A stretch of 39,831 bases of DNA from Vibrio ichthyoenteri ATCC 700023 (GTDB taxonomy: Bacteria; Pseudomonadota; Gammaproteobacteria; Enterobacterales; Vibrionaceae), in NCBI RefSeq assembly GCF_000222605.1, contig NZ_AFWF01000156.1, positions 1 through 39,831 on the forward strand. The letters run 5' to 3'. Position numbers and translations under genes: made by a program. Shown piece after piece: positions 7,429 to 15,642 of this stretch. Positions within the stretch are counted from its first letter, which is position 1. Each line of letters starts with the position of its first letter. The notes beneath the pieces are model-generated. The model worked only from the letters and a program-made list of their open reading frames with translations. It had not been told where the DNA came from and did no database searches.

Positions 7429-9075
7429 ATGAATAAACTATCATTCCCCGATCTGCGATTTTTCGCGACTCGCTTTATCGTTATATTTTTATTGCTCATT
7501 GCCACTTTTAGCGCCATTTTTTACTACGACTCTATCTCTGAGATGTCGATGCGCAAAAGTAATCTTGAGGTGCAACAAAATGCGCTATTGAAAGGAAAAA
7601 AAGAGTATATCGAATGGAGCATGGGATCGGTTGTCAAAGAAACAGCACTGCTGTCTGACATCCTGTCACAACGTAAGATCTACCAAATTGCCAATATACC
7701 GGATGCTGAAATGCAAAAAGCAGCTTTGGCAGAATTCGGTAAAGTGATTGAACTTATCAGCAATCGCAAAGAAATTTACGACCAAATTCGCTATCTAGAC
7801 TTGGATGGCAACGAAATTATTCGCGTCAACTTCAATGAAGGCCGCCCTAATATCGTTGCTCAACATAATCTACAAAACAAGCATCATCGCTACTATTTCC
7901 AAGAGGTCGTAGGGTTGAAGTGCCGCCGAATTTACATCTCTCCATTAGATCTGAATATGGAGCATGGCCAAATTGAAATGCCTTTCAAGCCGATGATTCG
8001 CTTTTCTACCCCCGTGTTTAATGAGAAAGGGGAAAAGCAAGGTGTGGTGATTATCAACTATTTAGCCAAGTATCTACTCGATGGTTTACAGCTTTTCAAT
8101 CTAAATAGCGGCACCAACTATATGTTGGTGAATAATGACGGCCAATTTCTCTATAACGACCTAAAGCCAGAACTTGAATTCGGTTTTATGTTTAATAAAC
8201 AAGATGCCAATATCTATGCTGAATTTCCAAGCTTAGCGAAACAAATCAAAGAGACTCAACAAGGCCAATTTGAAACCGACAAAGGAATTATGACCATTCA
8301 ATCCGTAGGGAGCGTGAGTAACATTAACCCTTATTGCTTCCAGGAATACCATGTTAGCAATAATAGTTCGACGCGCTGGAAATTGGTTTCCTTCAGCGCA
8401 TTTGACAAGCGGATTGATTTTAAACACGCATTGAAAATTCATTATGGTTTGATATTGCAAGGAACTCTGCTGAGCGTACTCATCGCGTATTTGTTAGCGC
8501 GATATCAATTACAGCAATATCGCGATGACAAACGAATCCATCATTTAGCGCATTATGACGCTCTAACCAACCTGCATAATCGCTGGTCATTCCGTCATCA
8601 ATCAGAAGCTAGAATTCAGTTGAGTGCCAAAAAAGGCCAACCGCTCTGTTTGATTTATATTGATTTAGATGATTTTAAAGCCATCAACGATGTGCATGGT
8701 CACGCTGCAGGTGATAAAACACTTTGCCATGCAGCACAAACGATGAGAACGGTATTTGGTGAAAGCGCGTTACTTAGCCGCCTTGGTGGTGATGAATTTG
8801 CCATTCTGCTTCACGATGAACAACACTTAGAGAATCCAGCGCAATATGCAGCTTCTCTAATCCAGATGCTGCAGTGCCCAATAGAGGTTGCTCCTCAGGT
8901 CTATTGTCAGGTCAATGCAAGTATTGGTGGCTACTTCGATCACCTTGGTCAAACAGCGATTGATGAACTCATGCATCAAGCAGATATGGCTATGTATCAA
9001 GCTAAGCACGCAGGAAAAAACCGCGCGGTTATCACCAGTTCAACACAACCAAGCGGCAGTAATCAGCCCCAGTAA
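7429..9075 (+). CDS. Membrane diguanylate cyclase (periplasmic sensor plus GGDEF)
   Basis: A 548-residue protein. A transmembrane helix at about residues 11-32 is followed by a periplasmic sensor region of some 300 residues that resembles a Cache-type domain, a second membrane helix at about 340-362, and a GGDEF domain. The domain shows DALTNLHNR, DLDDFKAINDVHGHAAGD and RLGGDEFAILL, so it should make cyclic di-GMP from GTP. The product-inhibition site (RxxD, ending five residues before GGDEF) is replaced by GESA, so classical feedback inhibition is not expected. No EAL domain is present. A TATAAT at 7388-7393 may be its -10 element. The start ATG has no clear ribosome-binding site. The last 13 bp overlap the convergent downstream gene. 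Confidence 0.92.
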   Translation: MNKLSFPDLRFFATRFIVIFLLLIATFSAIFYYDSISEMSMRKSNLEVQQNALLKGKKEYIEWSMGSVVKETALLSDILSQRKIYQIANIPDAEMQKAALAEFGKVIELISNRKEIYDQIRYLDLDGNEIIRVNFNEGRPNIVAQHNLQNKHHRYYFQEVVGLKCRRIYISPLDLNMEHGQIEMPFKPMIRFSTPVFNEKGEKQGVVIINYLAKYLLDGLQLFNLNSGTNYMLVNNDGQFLYNDLKPELEFGFMFNKQDANIYAEFPSLAKQIKETQQGQFETDKGIMTIQSVGSVSNINPYCFQEYHVSNNSSTRWKLVSFSAFDKRIDFKHALKIHYGLILQGTLLSVLIAYLLARYQLQQYRDDKRIHHLAHYDALTNLHNRWSFRHQSEARIQLSAKKGQPLCLIYIDLDDFKAINDVHGHAAGDKTLCHAAQTMRTVFGESALLSRLGGDEFAILLHDEQHLENPAQYAASLIQMLQCPIEVAPQVYCQVNASIGGYFDHLGQTAIDELMHQADMAMYQAKHAGKNRAVITSSTQPSGSNQPQ

Positions 9076-10001
9076 ACGTCAGCGCTCGCTTCTAACAACT
9101 GCATGTGTATCGGGACAAGATCCTGATGCACATCGCGGTATCCGCCACCGATCACGCAAGCAATAGGGATCTTACGCTGCCGAGCGAGCTGTAAGATAAA
9201 ATAGTCACGTTGGTATATTCCTTGAGTCGAAACATTAAAATATCCCAACTCATCGTCACAATGTATATCAACACCTGCATCATAAAGAATTAAATCCGGC
9301 TGATAGACATTCACCGCCGTTTCCACCACTGAGTAAAAATGGTCCAAAAACTCAGCGTCCCCTGTCTCTTTAGCTAATGCTATATCGACATCAGAATGAG
9401 GCTTTCGAGCAGGGAAATTCTTATCACAATGGAAAGAAACCGTAATAATACGCTCGTCATCTGCGCACATCGTCGCGGTGCCATCGCCATGGTGCACGTC
9501 ACTATCTATGATTAAGACTCTATCCACATGGTCCATGCTTAACGCCTGCTTCGCGCTCATCGCCAAGTCATTAATCAAGCAAAAACCCGTACCGAAATCA
9601 TAGTGAGCATGGTGATAACCACCACTAAGGTGAATTGCCACTCCATAATCTAACGCCAGTTGCGTGGTTAACCATGTCCCCCCAGCAGAGGTCAACGTGC
9701 GCTCAATAAGCTGCTCACTCCAAGGAAAGCCAATACGTCGCATCTTTGCCGCCGGTAATTGCCCACTAAGTAATGCATCAATGTAGTCAGGACAATGATG
9801 GCGGCTAACCGTTTCCGGGCTTAATGGACAGGGCTTAAAAAACTGAAAAGTATTGAGCCACTTTGCTGGTGAGGCGATGCTTGTAGCGTGCAGCTTTTGC
9901 TCTACGGCTTGGAAAAGTAATTGATATTTATTGATCGGATAACGATGTTTGGCAGGCAACGTCAGTTGTGAATAGATTGGGTGATAAATCAAAGGGATCA
10001 T
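9063..10001 (-). CDS. Histone deacetylase-family (AcuC/AphA-like) amidohydrolase
   Basis: About 312 residues from ATG at 10001; a GTG three codons upstream is an alternative. The zinc-hydrolase signatures are all present: GGYHHAH (127-133), DSDVHHGDGTA with zinc ligands Asp168 and His170, DAGVDIH with the third ligand Asp245, and IGGGY near the C-terminus. Bacterial members deacetylate acetoin-linked proteins, polyamines or other acetyl-amides. V. cholerae carries a gene of this type next to topB-grxD-sodB, which supports orthology. It stands alone, and its 3' end overlaps the convergent diguanylate cyclase gene by 13 bp. The natural substrate is not known. Confidence 0.88.
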   Translation of the reverse strand: MIPLIYHPIYSQLTLPAKHRYPINKYQLLFQAVEQKLHATSIASPAKWLNTFQFFKPCPLSPETVSRHHCPDYIDALLSGQLPAAKMRRIGFPWSEQLIERTLTSAGGTWLTTQLALDYGVAIHLSGGYHHAHYDFGTGFCLINDLAMSAKQALSMDHVDRVLIIDSDVHHGDGTATMCADDERIITVSFHCDKNFPARKPHSDVDIALAKETGDAEFLDHFYSVVETAVNVYQPDLILYDAGVDIHCDDELGYFNVSTQGIYQRDYFILQLARQRKIPIACVIGGGYRDVHQDLVPIHMQLLEASADVYWG

Positions 10002-10033
10002 AGTTTGCACAGAACATTCGCACCTAAATCGAG

Positions 10034-10234
10034 ATGAACCATGTTAACAGCTTGATATTGATCGGCAAATTGGATTTAATTGCAAATAATTATCACTTAG
10101 ATTTAAAATTTATGCGCCCTTCTCGTCTCATGTTACTCCTTGGCGTCATCGCTGGTTCATTCAGCGCTGTTATTGCCTTCATTTTAATACTTATCGCTTC
10201 TTGGTCAGCCCTTAATTGGCTGTTGCTGCACTAA
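10034..10234 (+). CDS. Small hydrophobic membrane protein, hypothetical
   Basis: A 66-codon frame whose C-terminal half is strongly hydrophobic (MLLLGVIAG, then AVIAFILILIASWSALNWLLL), enough for one long or two short membrane helices. It is divergent from the histone-deacetylase-like gene. The first ATG lacks a good ribosome-binding site. A later in-frame ATG at 10112 would give a 40-residue protein starting MRPSRLMLLL, which looks more like a small membrane protein. I do not recognise a family, and coding status is uncertain. Confidence 0.4.
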   Translation: MNHVNSLILIGKLDLIANNYHLDLKFMRPSRLMLLLGVIAGSFSAVIAFILILIASWSALNWLLLH

Positions 10235-10301
10235 AGAACTCATACGCTTACCAAAGAGTAGCCCGCCCGTTAAAACTAATTTTTGCTGACAACTTGAATT
10301 T

Positions 10302-10330
10302 TTGCCGCTTCATTCCAGACTTAGTATGAT
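10302..10330 (+). promoter_or_regulatory. Candidate sigma-70 promoter of the 67-residue protein
   Basis: TTGCCG at 10302-10307 and TATGAT at 10325-10330 are separated by 17 bp, about 24 bp upstream of the start codon. The -10 matches five of six consensus bases and the -35 four of six. Confidence 0.5.
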
Positions 10331-10353
10331 TTTACTCAATAAGGAGAAATGAA

Positions 10354-10557
10354 ATGGCCGACAGACATTTGGTTAACTTTAGTGAAGATCATGAACTCAA
10401 TTATTGCTTGAGAAGTACCGGCAAGCGACAAACTCAAGCCAATCGTGATGCACTCGTTGATTTAGGCCGACAGGTCAAAAATGAATTAGGTAAGCGAGTA
10501 CTGACACAAAATGATGTCAAAGGAGCGATCGTTGATAACGACAACCTATTCGATTAA
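10354..10557 (+). CDS. Small conserved-looking hypothetical protein (67 aa)
   Basis: A short acidic/basic soluble protein with no membrane segment. The start is well supported: AAGGAG lies eight bases before the ATG, a sigma-70 promoter lies upstream, and a good terminator follows ten bases after the stop. The sequence has a TGKRQTQANRDALVDLG helix and ends in DNDNLFD. It is a complete single-gene unit, probably conserved among vibrios, but I do not recognise a characterised family and give no function. Confidence 0.82.
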   Translation: MADRHLVNFSEDHELNYCLRSTGKRQTQANRDALVDLGRQVKNELGKRVLTQNDVKGAIVDNDNLFD

Positions 10558-10563
10558 GCAATG

Positions 10564-10594
10564 AGCGGCATCATCACTATGCCGCTTTTCTTTC
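10564..10594 (+). terminator. Terminator of the 67-residue protein gene
   Basis: AGCGGCAT (10564-10571) pairs with ATGCCGCT (10579-10586), followed by TTTCTTT. Confidence 0.85.
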
Positions 10595-10628
10595 CCTTCA
10601 GTGCTTGAGACCAAAAAAATGACAGCAG

Positions 10629-12575
10629 TTACGAAGATTTTTTAGGGCCACTCGCTCTCTTAGTGCTCCGCTTTTTGCGCTTAAATGCCGGCCGTTCAAC
10701 CTTAGGTAGATGTCGGAGAGATTCAGGCACACTCCCTTGCTTCACATGATTCATCAAACCATTCATGCGACTCAGCAAATCACTCATGAAAGGCTGATAC
10801 GCTTGGTTACGCTCTGCCATACCTTGCAACTGGTGCTCCCAATGCGCGGTCATATCTGGGTATGTCGACTCATTTGGCAACGCATTCACTAGGCCTCTTC
10901 CTGCGGGTGAGCTTAAAATGCTTTTGCCTTGGCGAGTTAACAGCTGACGCTTAAATAAGGTGTCCAAAATACCCGCGCGAGTTGCTTCGGTGCCTAAGCC
11001 GTCAGTATCACGCAGAATTTTTTTCAACTCTTTATCTGCCACGAAACGCGCGATCCCCGTCATCGCTTGCAATAACGTCGCTTCGGTAAAGTATTTTGGC
11101 GGTTCGGTTTGATGCTGTTTTAACTCACCTTCACGGCAGGTTAATACGCTCCCCTTAGCTAAAGGTGGTACGGCATCAACGCCACTGTCTTCATCATCAC
11201 TTTTTCCCATCAGCGCCTTCCAACCCGCTGAAACCAACTGACGCCCTTTAGCGATAAATTTTCCACCAGCAATATCAAACACCAATTTGGCTTCCGCATA
11301 GACGGCTGCGGGATAAAACTGAATTAAATATTGGCGAGCAATCAACTGGTAGATTTTCATCTCATAAGAAGAGAGTGCATTCTGCGTTGCTTTTTTAGGG
11401 GTTGGAATAATGGCATGGTGGGCATCCACTTTTTTATCATTCCACGCTTTCGACTTTTGGCTTAAATTCACGCCGTTAACCGCGGTTGCCAGCTCTTGCG
11501 CATTATTGGCAATCGCCTCACACACTGATGGAGCCTGAGAAAAGTGTTCTACGGGTAAGTATCGACTATCAGAACGAGGGTAAGTGATCAGCTTATGTTT
11601 TTCATATAATGACTGACACGTATCGAGCACTTGCTGTGCGCTCATGCCAAAGCGTTTGGCGGCATCTATTTGCAATGCCGATAACGAATAAGGTAATGGT
11701 GCGGTTTGTTTAGTCTGTTTCTGCTCCGATTCCGTCACCGTCGCAGATTGATTCGCAATGCGAGCGGCCACATTCTCGACCAATTTACGATTAAGTATCC
11801 GTCCATCTTCATCCTGCCATGGCTGGCATGCCTCGCTCGGTTGCCATTTAGCGCGGATATCAAATCCACCGGACTCCCCTTGATACGGGATGAGAGCATG
11901 TAAAGAGAAATAGTCGCGAGGGACAAAATTTTCAATTTCTTCATCACGACGAACGACCAAACCTAACACCGGAGTTTGTACCCGACCAACCGAAAGAACG
12001 CCTTGATAGCCGGCCTTTTGCCCCAATAAAGTGTAAGCGCGTGACATATTCATGCCATAGAGCCAATCAGCACGAGAGCGAGCCAAAGCGGAAACAGACA
12101 GCGGAATAAAGTCACGATTACTGCGCATACTAGCAAGCGCGCGTTTAACGGCTGGTAAGTTTAAGTCACTAATCAATAATCGTTGCGCAGACTCTTTTTT
12201 ACTTTTACTGACTTTGCAGTAATCCAGCACCTCATCCACCAACAACTGGCCCTCGCGATCTGGGTCACCAGCATGGATAATGTGCACTGCGTCTTTGAGA
12301 AGTTTTCGCACCACGGTAAGCTGTTTGCTGGCGCTTTTACGTGGTCGTAGTTGCCATTGCTGAGGCACAATCGGTAGATCGGCTAGATTCCATTTTTTAT
12401 AGCGCTCGTCATAGACGTCAGGTTCAACTTGCTCAAGCAAGTGGCCGATACACCAAGTCACCACATCTCCGTTGCCACAACGAATAAACCCTTGGTCGTT
12501 TTTTTTCGGCCCAGGCAGAGCCGCCGCTATGGCGCGACCAAGACTTGGTTTCTCAGCAATAAACAGACGAGACAT
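10629..12575 (-). CDS. topB: DNA topoisomerase III
   Basis: A 648-residue type IA topoisomerase, close to the 653 of E. coli TopB. The Toprim domain starts RLFIAEKPSLGRAI and includes DPDREGQ at about 104-110. The catalytic tyrosine is Tyr332 in ITYPRSDSRYLP. GLGTEATRAGILDTL and a basic tail (KRKKRSTKRASGPKK) complete the fold, with no C-terminal zinc fingers. It cleaves one DNA strand to decatenate replication products together with RecQ-type helicases. The start at 12575 (MSRLF) is chosen because it aligns with the family start. It lies downstream of grxD with a hairpin between, so it may be partly read through from that gene. Confidence 0.96.
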   Translation of the reverse strand: MSRLFIAEKPSLGRAIAAALPGPKKNDQGFIRCGNGDVVTWCIGHLLEQVEPDVYDERYKKWNLADLPIVPQQWQLRPRKSASKQLTVVRKLLKDAVHIIHAGDPDREGQLLVDEVLDYCKVSKSKKESAQRLLISDLNLPAVKRALASMRSNRDFIPLSVSALARSRADWLYGMNMSRAYTLLGQKAGYQGVLSVGRVQTPVLGLVVRRDEEIENFVPRDYFSLHALIPYQGESGGFDIRAKWQPSEACQPWQDEDGRILNRKLVENVAARIANQSATVTESEQKQTKQTAPLPYSLSALQIDAAKRFGMSAQQVLDTCQSLYEKHKLITYPRSDSRYLPVEHFSQAPSVCEAIANNAQELATAVNGVNLSQKSKAWNDKKVDAHHAIIPTPKKATQNALSSYEMKIYQLIARQYLIQFYPAAVYAEAKLVFDIAGGKFIAKGRQLVSAGWKALMGKSDDEDSGVDAVPPLAKGSVLTCREGELKQHQTEPPKYFTEATLLQAMTGIARFVADKELKKILRDTDGLGTEATRAGILDTLFKRQLLTRQGKSILSSPAGRGLVNALPNESTYPDMTAHWEHQLQGMAERNQAYQPFMSDLLSRMNGLMNHVKQGSVPESLRHLPKVERPAFKRKKRSTKRASGPKKSS

Positions 12576-12588
12576 AAATTGAATCTGC

Positions 12589-12624
12589 ACAAATAAATAA
12601 GGCCACATTATCCAATGTGGCCTT
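12589..12624 (-). terminator. Terminator between grxD and topB
   Basis: A perfect 11-bp stem (12599-12609 with 12614-12624, arms AAGGCCACATT and AATGTGGCCTT) with a 4-nt loop. In the minus direction it is followed by TTATTTATTT. Confidence 0.8.
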
Positions 12625-12675
12625 AATAATTCAAGAAAAACTGTAAATTTAAACAGTATTATCTGATGTTAGTGC

Positions 12676-13011
12676 TTATTCAGCGTCGCCTTCTACGCGA
12701 GCTGCTGCTTCTTTCACTAGTGGTTGAAGCTCACCTTTTTGGAACATTTCCATAATGATGTCGCAGCCGCCAATAAGCTCGCCTTCAATCCATAGTTGTG
12801 GGAATGTTGGCCATTGTGCGTAGGCTGGAAGCTCAGCGCGGATATCTGGGTTTTGCAGGATATCAACGTAAGCAAATTTCTCACCACAGCCCATAAGCGC
12901 TTGTGCAGCTTGAGAAGAGAAACCACAACTTGGTAGTTTTGGTGAACCTTTCATATATAGAAGGATTGCGTTCTCTGCGATTTGCTGCTTAATTTTGTCA
13001 ATAGTTTCCAT
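12676..13011 (-). CDS. grxD: Monothiol glutaredoxin Grx4
   Basis: A 111-residue glutaredoxin with the monothiol active site CGFS at 29-32 and the glutathione-binding WPTFPQLWIEGELIGGCD region. Proteins of this type bind a [2Fe-2S] cluster with glutathione, often with BolA partners, and take part in iron-sulfur trafficking and iron sensing. The length matches E. coli GrxD (115). AGAGGA precedes the ATG by five bases. It is divergent from sodB across a 388-bp gap, an arrangement also seen around V. cholerae sodB. A weak minus-strand promoter candidate is TTAATG (13059-13064) with TATATT (13037-13042) and a 16-bp spacer. Confidence 0.96.
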   Translation of the reverse strand: METIDKIKQQIAENAILLYMKGSPKLPSCGFSSQAAQALMGCGEKFAYVDILQNPDIRAELPAYAQWPTFPQLWIEGELIGGCDIIMEMFQKGELQPLVKEAAARVEGDAE

Positions 13012-13399
13012 TGCTTCCTCTTGATGGCTTTACTGCAATATACCGCCATATTCTAAACCATTAACGCAGAATAAAAAGCACAGAATATTTAGGGAATTAG
13101 ACTGTTTGTTTACTAGCTATGACAAAAAGTCATCGATAAAGAATGTGAGTAGTGCCCACGTTTACAACATTTCGCTGCTAATCCCTTGTATTTTGTGTGC
13201 TTTAATAAACACTTAGATACCAACTTTCGCCTACATAATTTACATTTGCATGCTTTTATTCAGGCAAAAACTTGCTAAACTAGGCGGCAAGTCAGTCAAA
13301 TCGACAACGAAGCGGTGCATGCCGATTCGGATAAAATAACAATTAATTGGAAGCAATCGAAAGAGGTCACTCTTTCCACATATAATGGAGAACCGAGCA
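13012..13399. other. grxD-sodB divergent intergenic region
   Basis: This 388-bp AT-rich gap has no plausible gene. It must hold both divergent promoters. A TG-extended -10 (TGCTAAACT, 13274-13282) is a candidate for sodB, giving a leader of over 100 nt. A perfect 7-bp hairpin in that leader, GAAAGAG (13359-13365) with CTCTTTC (13370-13376), sits just before the ribosome-binding site. No clear Fur or FNR box is visible. Confidence 0.5.
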
Positions 13400-13984
13400 A
13401 TGGCATTCGAACTACCAGCTCTTCCGTACGCAAAAGATGCACTAGAACCACATATCTCAGCTGAAACTCTAGATTTCCACCACGGTAAGCACCACAACAC
13501 TTACGTTGTTAAGCTAAACGGTCTTATCCCTGGTACTGAGTTTGAAGGTAAAACACTAGAAGAAATCGTTAAGACTTCAACTGGCGGTGTATTCAACAAC
13601 GCAGCTCAAATCTGGAACCACACGTTCTACTGGCACTGCCTAGCGCCAAACGCTGGCGGCGAACCAACAGGCGCAGTTGCTGACGCAATCAACGCAGCAT
13701 TCGGTTCTTTTGAAGAATTCAAAGCGAAATTCACTGATTCTGCAATCAACAACTTCGGTTCTTCTTGGACTTGGCTTGTTAAGAAAGCTGACGGCTCTCT
13801 AGAGATCGTTAATACTTCTAACGCAGCAACACCACTAACAGAAGAAGGTACAACTCCACTTCTAACGGTTGACCTGTGGGAACACGCATACTACATCGAT
13901 TACCGTAACGTTCGTCCTGATTACATGAACGGCTTCTGGGCACTTGTTAACTGGGATTTCGTAGCCGAAAACCTAGCTAAATAA
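13400..13984 (+). CDS. sodB: Iron superoxide dismutase
   Basis: A 194-residue cytoplasmic dismutase that converts superoxide to oxygen and hydrogen peroxide. The metal ligands His27, His74, Asp158 and His162 are all present. Gln70 in NNAAQIWNH is the position that distinguishes Fe from Mn enzymes. The start at 13400 ([10 protein letters not shown]) is chosen over an in-frame ATG five codons upstream because GGAG lies nine bases before it and it aligns with E. coli SodB. In E. coli and V. cholerae, sodB mRNA is repressed by the iron-starvation small RNA RyhB near the start codon. The same regulation is likely here but cannot be shown from this window. The gene uses codons typical of strong expression and ends in a strong terminator. 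Confidence 0.98.
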   Translation: MAFELPALPYAKDALEPHISAETLDFHHGKHHNTYVVKLNGLIPGTEFEGKTLEEIVKTSTGGVFNNAAQIWNHTFYWHCLAPNAGGEPTGAVADAINAAFGSFEEFKAKFTDSAINNFGSSWTWLVKKADGSLEIVNTSNAATPLTEEGTTPLLTVDLWEHAYYIDYRNVRPDYMNGFWALVNWDFVAENLAK

Positions 13985-14007
13985 TTCTCCTTAAACGGAA
14001 ATTGATT

Positions 14008-14036
14008 AAAAAGCCTGCACCTAGCAGGCTTTTTTT
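14008..14036 (+). terminator. sodB terminator
   Basis: AAAAAGCCTGC (14008-14018) pairs with GCAGGCTTTTT (14024-14034) around a 5-nt loop, with seven T residues from 14030. Confidence 0.93.
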
Positions 14037-14093
14037 GTTCTAGTCACAAAATTACTTAAAGTTTCCTTACGACTCGCCGCTAATTTAACTGAT

Positions 14094-14260
14094 ACCAATC
14101 TGAATACGTAAATGGCCAAAGACTCGCACTAAAAATCGCTTAACACTGGGCTTGGATTGCATATAACCAATTCGGTTAATTGCTGCATTCCATGAAAAAG
14201 CACAGCGAGTTACCGGTCATTTTAGTCAGCCCAAATGGCCACTGACGTATTGTGATTGGT
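14094..14260. repeat. Imperfect palindromic element, MITE-like, about 167 bp
   Basis: The ends are perfect inverted copies: ACCAATC at 14094-14100 and GATTGGT at 14254-14260. Moving inward the two arms stay similar: AATACGT pairs with ACGTATT, TGGCCA with TGGCCA, and ACTAAAA with TTTTAGT at slightly shifted positions. The middle has a small palindrome, TAACC-AATTC-GGTTA near 14167-14181, close to the centre of the whole element. It codes for nothing and fills the space between the sodB terminator and the next gene, whose ribosome-binding site begins about ten bases after its right end. Terminal inverted repeats and a folded body suggest a non-autonomous mobile or REP-like repeat. No second copy is in this window, so mobility is inferred. 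Confidence 0.65.
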
Positions 14261-14279
14261 GCAAATAGCGAGGAATATA

Positions 14280-14783
14280 ATGCAAGTCGAAACCATCAAT
14301 AACATCAGCACAGTGAATGAGCTTCATTTCAGCAATGGTATAAACCATGCTGTTCATGAAGGGCGTCGTGCCGACTTTGCATTGCTGGTTTCAATGTTCT
14401 CCAACGATGTGCGTGACAACACACCAGTGGAACAAATTGATAGCGTTGAAATCACCGACGCCTCTTTGCGGCAACGATTTGATCTTCAAACTCCTCAGCA
14501 ACTGAAATCCGATCAAAGCTCTTATCAAATATCAGCGCAGCAAGCGCACCAGTTTCACCATGGTGGTCTCGCCAGTGCCAAGCTCGCACACTATTTGGTG
14601 CCGGAAGTTTTGGTCTATCGCCCAGAACAAACCCACGATCTGCCGGAAGAGGTTTATCACAACCTTTCCGTCCATCAACAACATCAGTTAGGCAGCAAGG
14701 TTGCCAAGAAATTGATGCCATTTGATCTCTATAACCAGTTAGTCACCGCGCAAAGAACTTATCAAATTCAAGCTCAAGCCTGA
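14280..14783 (+). CDS. VC2046/SO_2500-family hypothetical protein
   Basis: A 167-residue soluble protein, start chosen at the ATG that follows GAGGAA by six bases. It has an N-terminal HEGRRADFALLVSMFSNDVRD stretch-type helix and a later LVYRPEQ segment. It has no membrane segment or recognisable catalytic motif. Position directly after sodB matches the V. cholerae protein VC2046, which named this family. Function is not known. The palindromic element described at 14094-14260 forms its immediate upstream region and may supply its leader. Confidence 0.8.
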   Translation: MQVETINNISTVNELHFSNGINHAVHEGRRADFALLVSMFSNDVRDNTPVEQIDSVEITDASLRQRFDLQTPQQLKSDQSSYQISAQQAHQFHHGGLASAKLAHYLVPEVLVYRPEQTHDLPEEVYHNLSVHQQHQLGSKVAKKLMPFDLYNQLVTAQRTYQIQAQA

Positions 14784-14973
14784 CTTTTTCTTGGTCATTC
14801 TCAAAAAAGTGACACATTCCACAGTTCAGTAACAGAATGTGAATGAACGCAGAAATCTAACACTTCGTGAAATGTATACACAACTTATTTGACCTTATTC
14901 ACATCTAAACAACATTTAATCAACCATTCTTTGTGGACAGAATTTTCAACCTTTTTGCAAAGGACGTTGGTTT

Positions 14974-15636
14974 ATGAAGATAGGAAACGCGGTCATTTTG
15001 GTGACTACCGCTGGCGCTCAGATAGGCAGCACTCTTGCGCAACATTTTTCATCGCTAGGCGCAACGGTAGTGATATGTGACACTGATAAACGTTTACTGA
15101 ATGATACCTATCAACGCTGCCGTGATATTTCCGAGCGAGTCTATCAATTCCCCGTGCCTGATTATTCCACTCAATCCATCGATCAACTTTTCCATTTTAT
15201 GGAGAGTGCCCTTTGCTGCTCCCCCGATGTACTCATCAATAGCTTTACGGCCGAAGCAATGCCCGATATCTTCGACCAAAGTGCCAGCCATGTGTTTTCG
15301 CAACATCTGGCGATGATGGCAAATACCCTATTTAGCTTTGGGCAAGCGACGGCTGAACGCATGAGAAACGAAAAGAAAAATGGCGTGATCGTCAATGTGA
15401 TTGGTCATACAAAAAATAACACCATTACCGGGGTTGATAACGCATCATCTATGGTGGCAGGTTTCACCCAAAGCTGGGCAAAGGAACTTACCCCATTTAA
15501 TATTCGTGTTGGTGGCGTAGTACCTTGCAGCGAAAAAAATGGCCAACATTGGGCTGAAATTCAAGATGAGGTGATTAGAAATACCGAGTATATTGTTGCA
15601 AACGACTATTTCAGCGGCCGAGTCGTGGCCGCCTAG
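14974..15636 (+). CDS. Short-chain dehydrogenase-like protein lacking catalytic residues
   Basis: A 220-residue Rossmann-fold protein of SDR type: an N-terminal nucleotide-binding strand and glycine turn (VTTAGAQIG, where the usual first Gly is Thr), an ICDTD acidic end of strand two, and AGFTQSWAKELTPFNIRV late in the fold. Aligned to the family, the catalytic Tyr and Lys of YxxxK are replaced (the region reads VDNASSMVAGF), and the upstream Ser and the PG motif are also changed. It is therefore probably not an active oxidoreductase and may bind a nucleotide or a partner. AAAGGA precedes the ATG by nine or ten bases. The frame is intact and does not look like a decaying gene. Confidence 0.75.
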   Translation: MKIGNAVILVTTAGAQIGSTLAQHFSSLGATVVICDTDKRLLNDTYQRCRDISERVYQFPVPDYSTQSIDQLFHFMESALCCSPDVLINSFTAEAMPDIFDQSASHVFSQHLAMMANTLFSFGQATAERMRNEKKNGVIVNVIGHTKNNTITGVDNASSMVAGFTQSWAKELTPFNIRVGGVVPCSEKNGQHWAEIQDEVIRNTEYIVANDYFSGRVVAA

Positions 15637-15642
15637 GCAAGT

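Noticed and set aside
13381-13386. A perfect TATAAT before sodB as its -10 element
   Set aside because: It lies only a few bases before the ribosome-binding site, has no matching -35, and would give a transcript without a usable leader.
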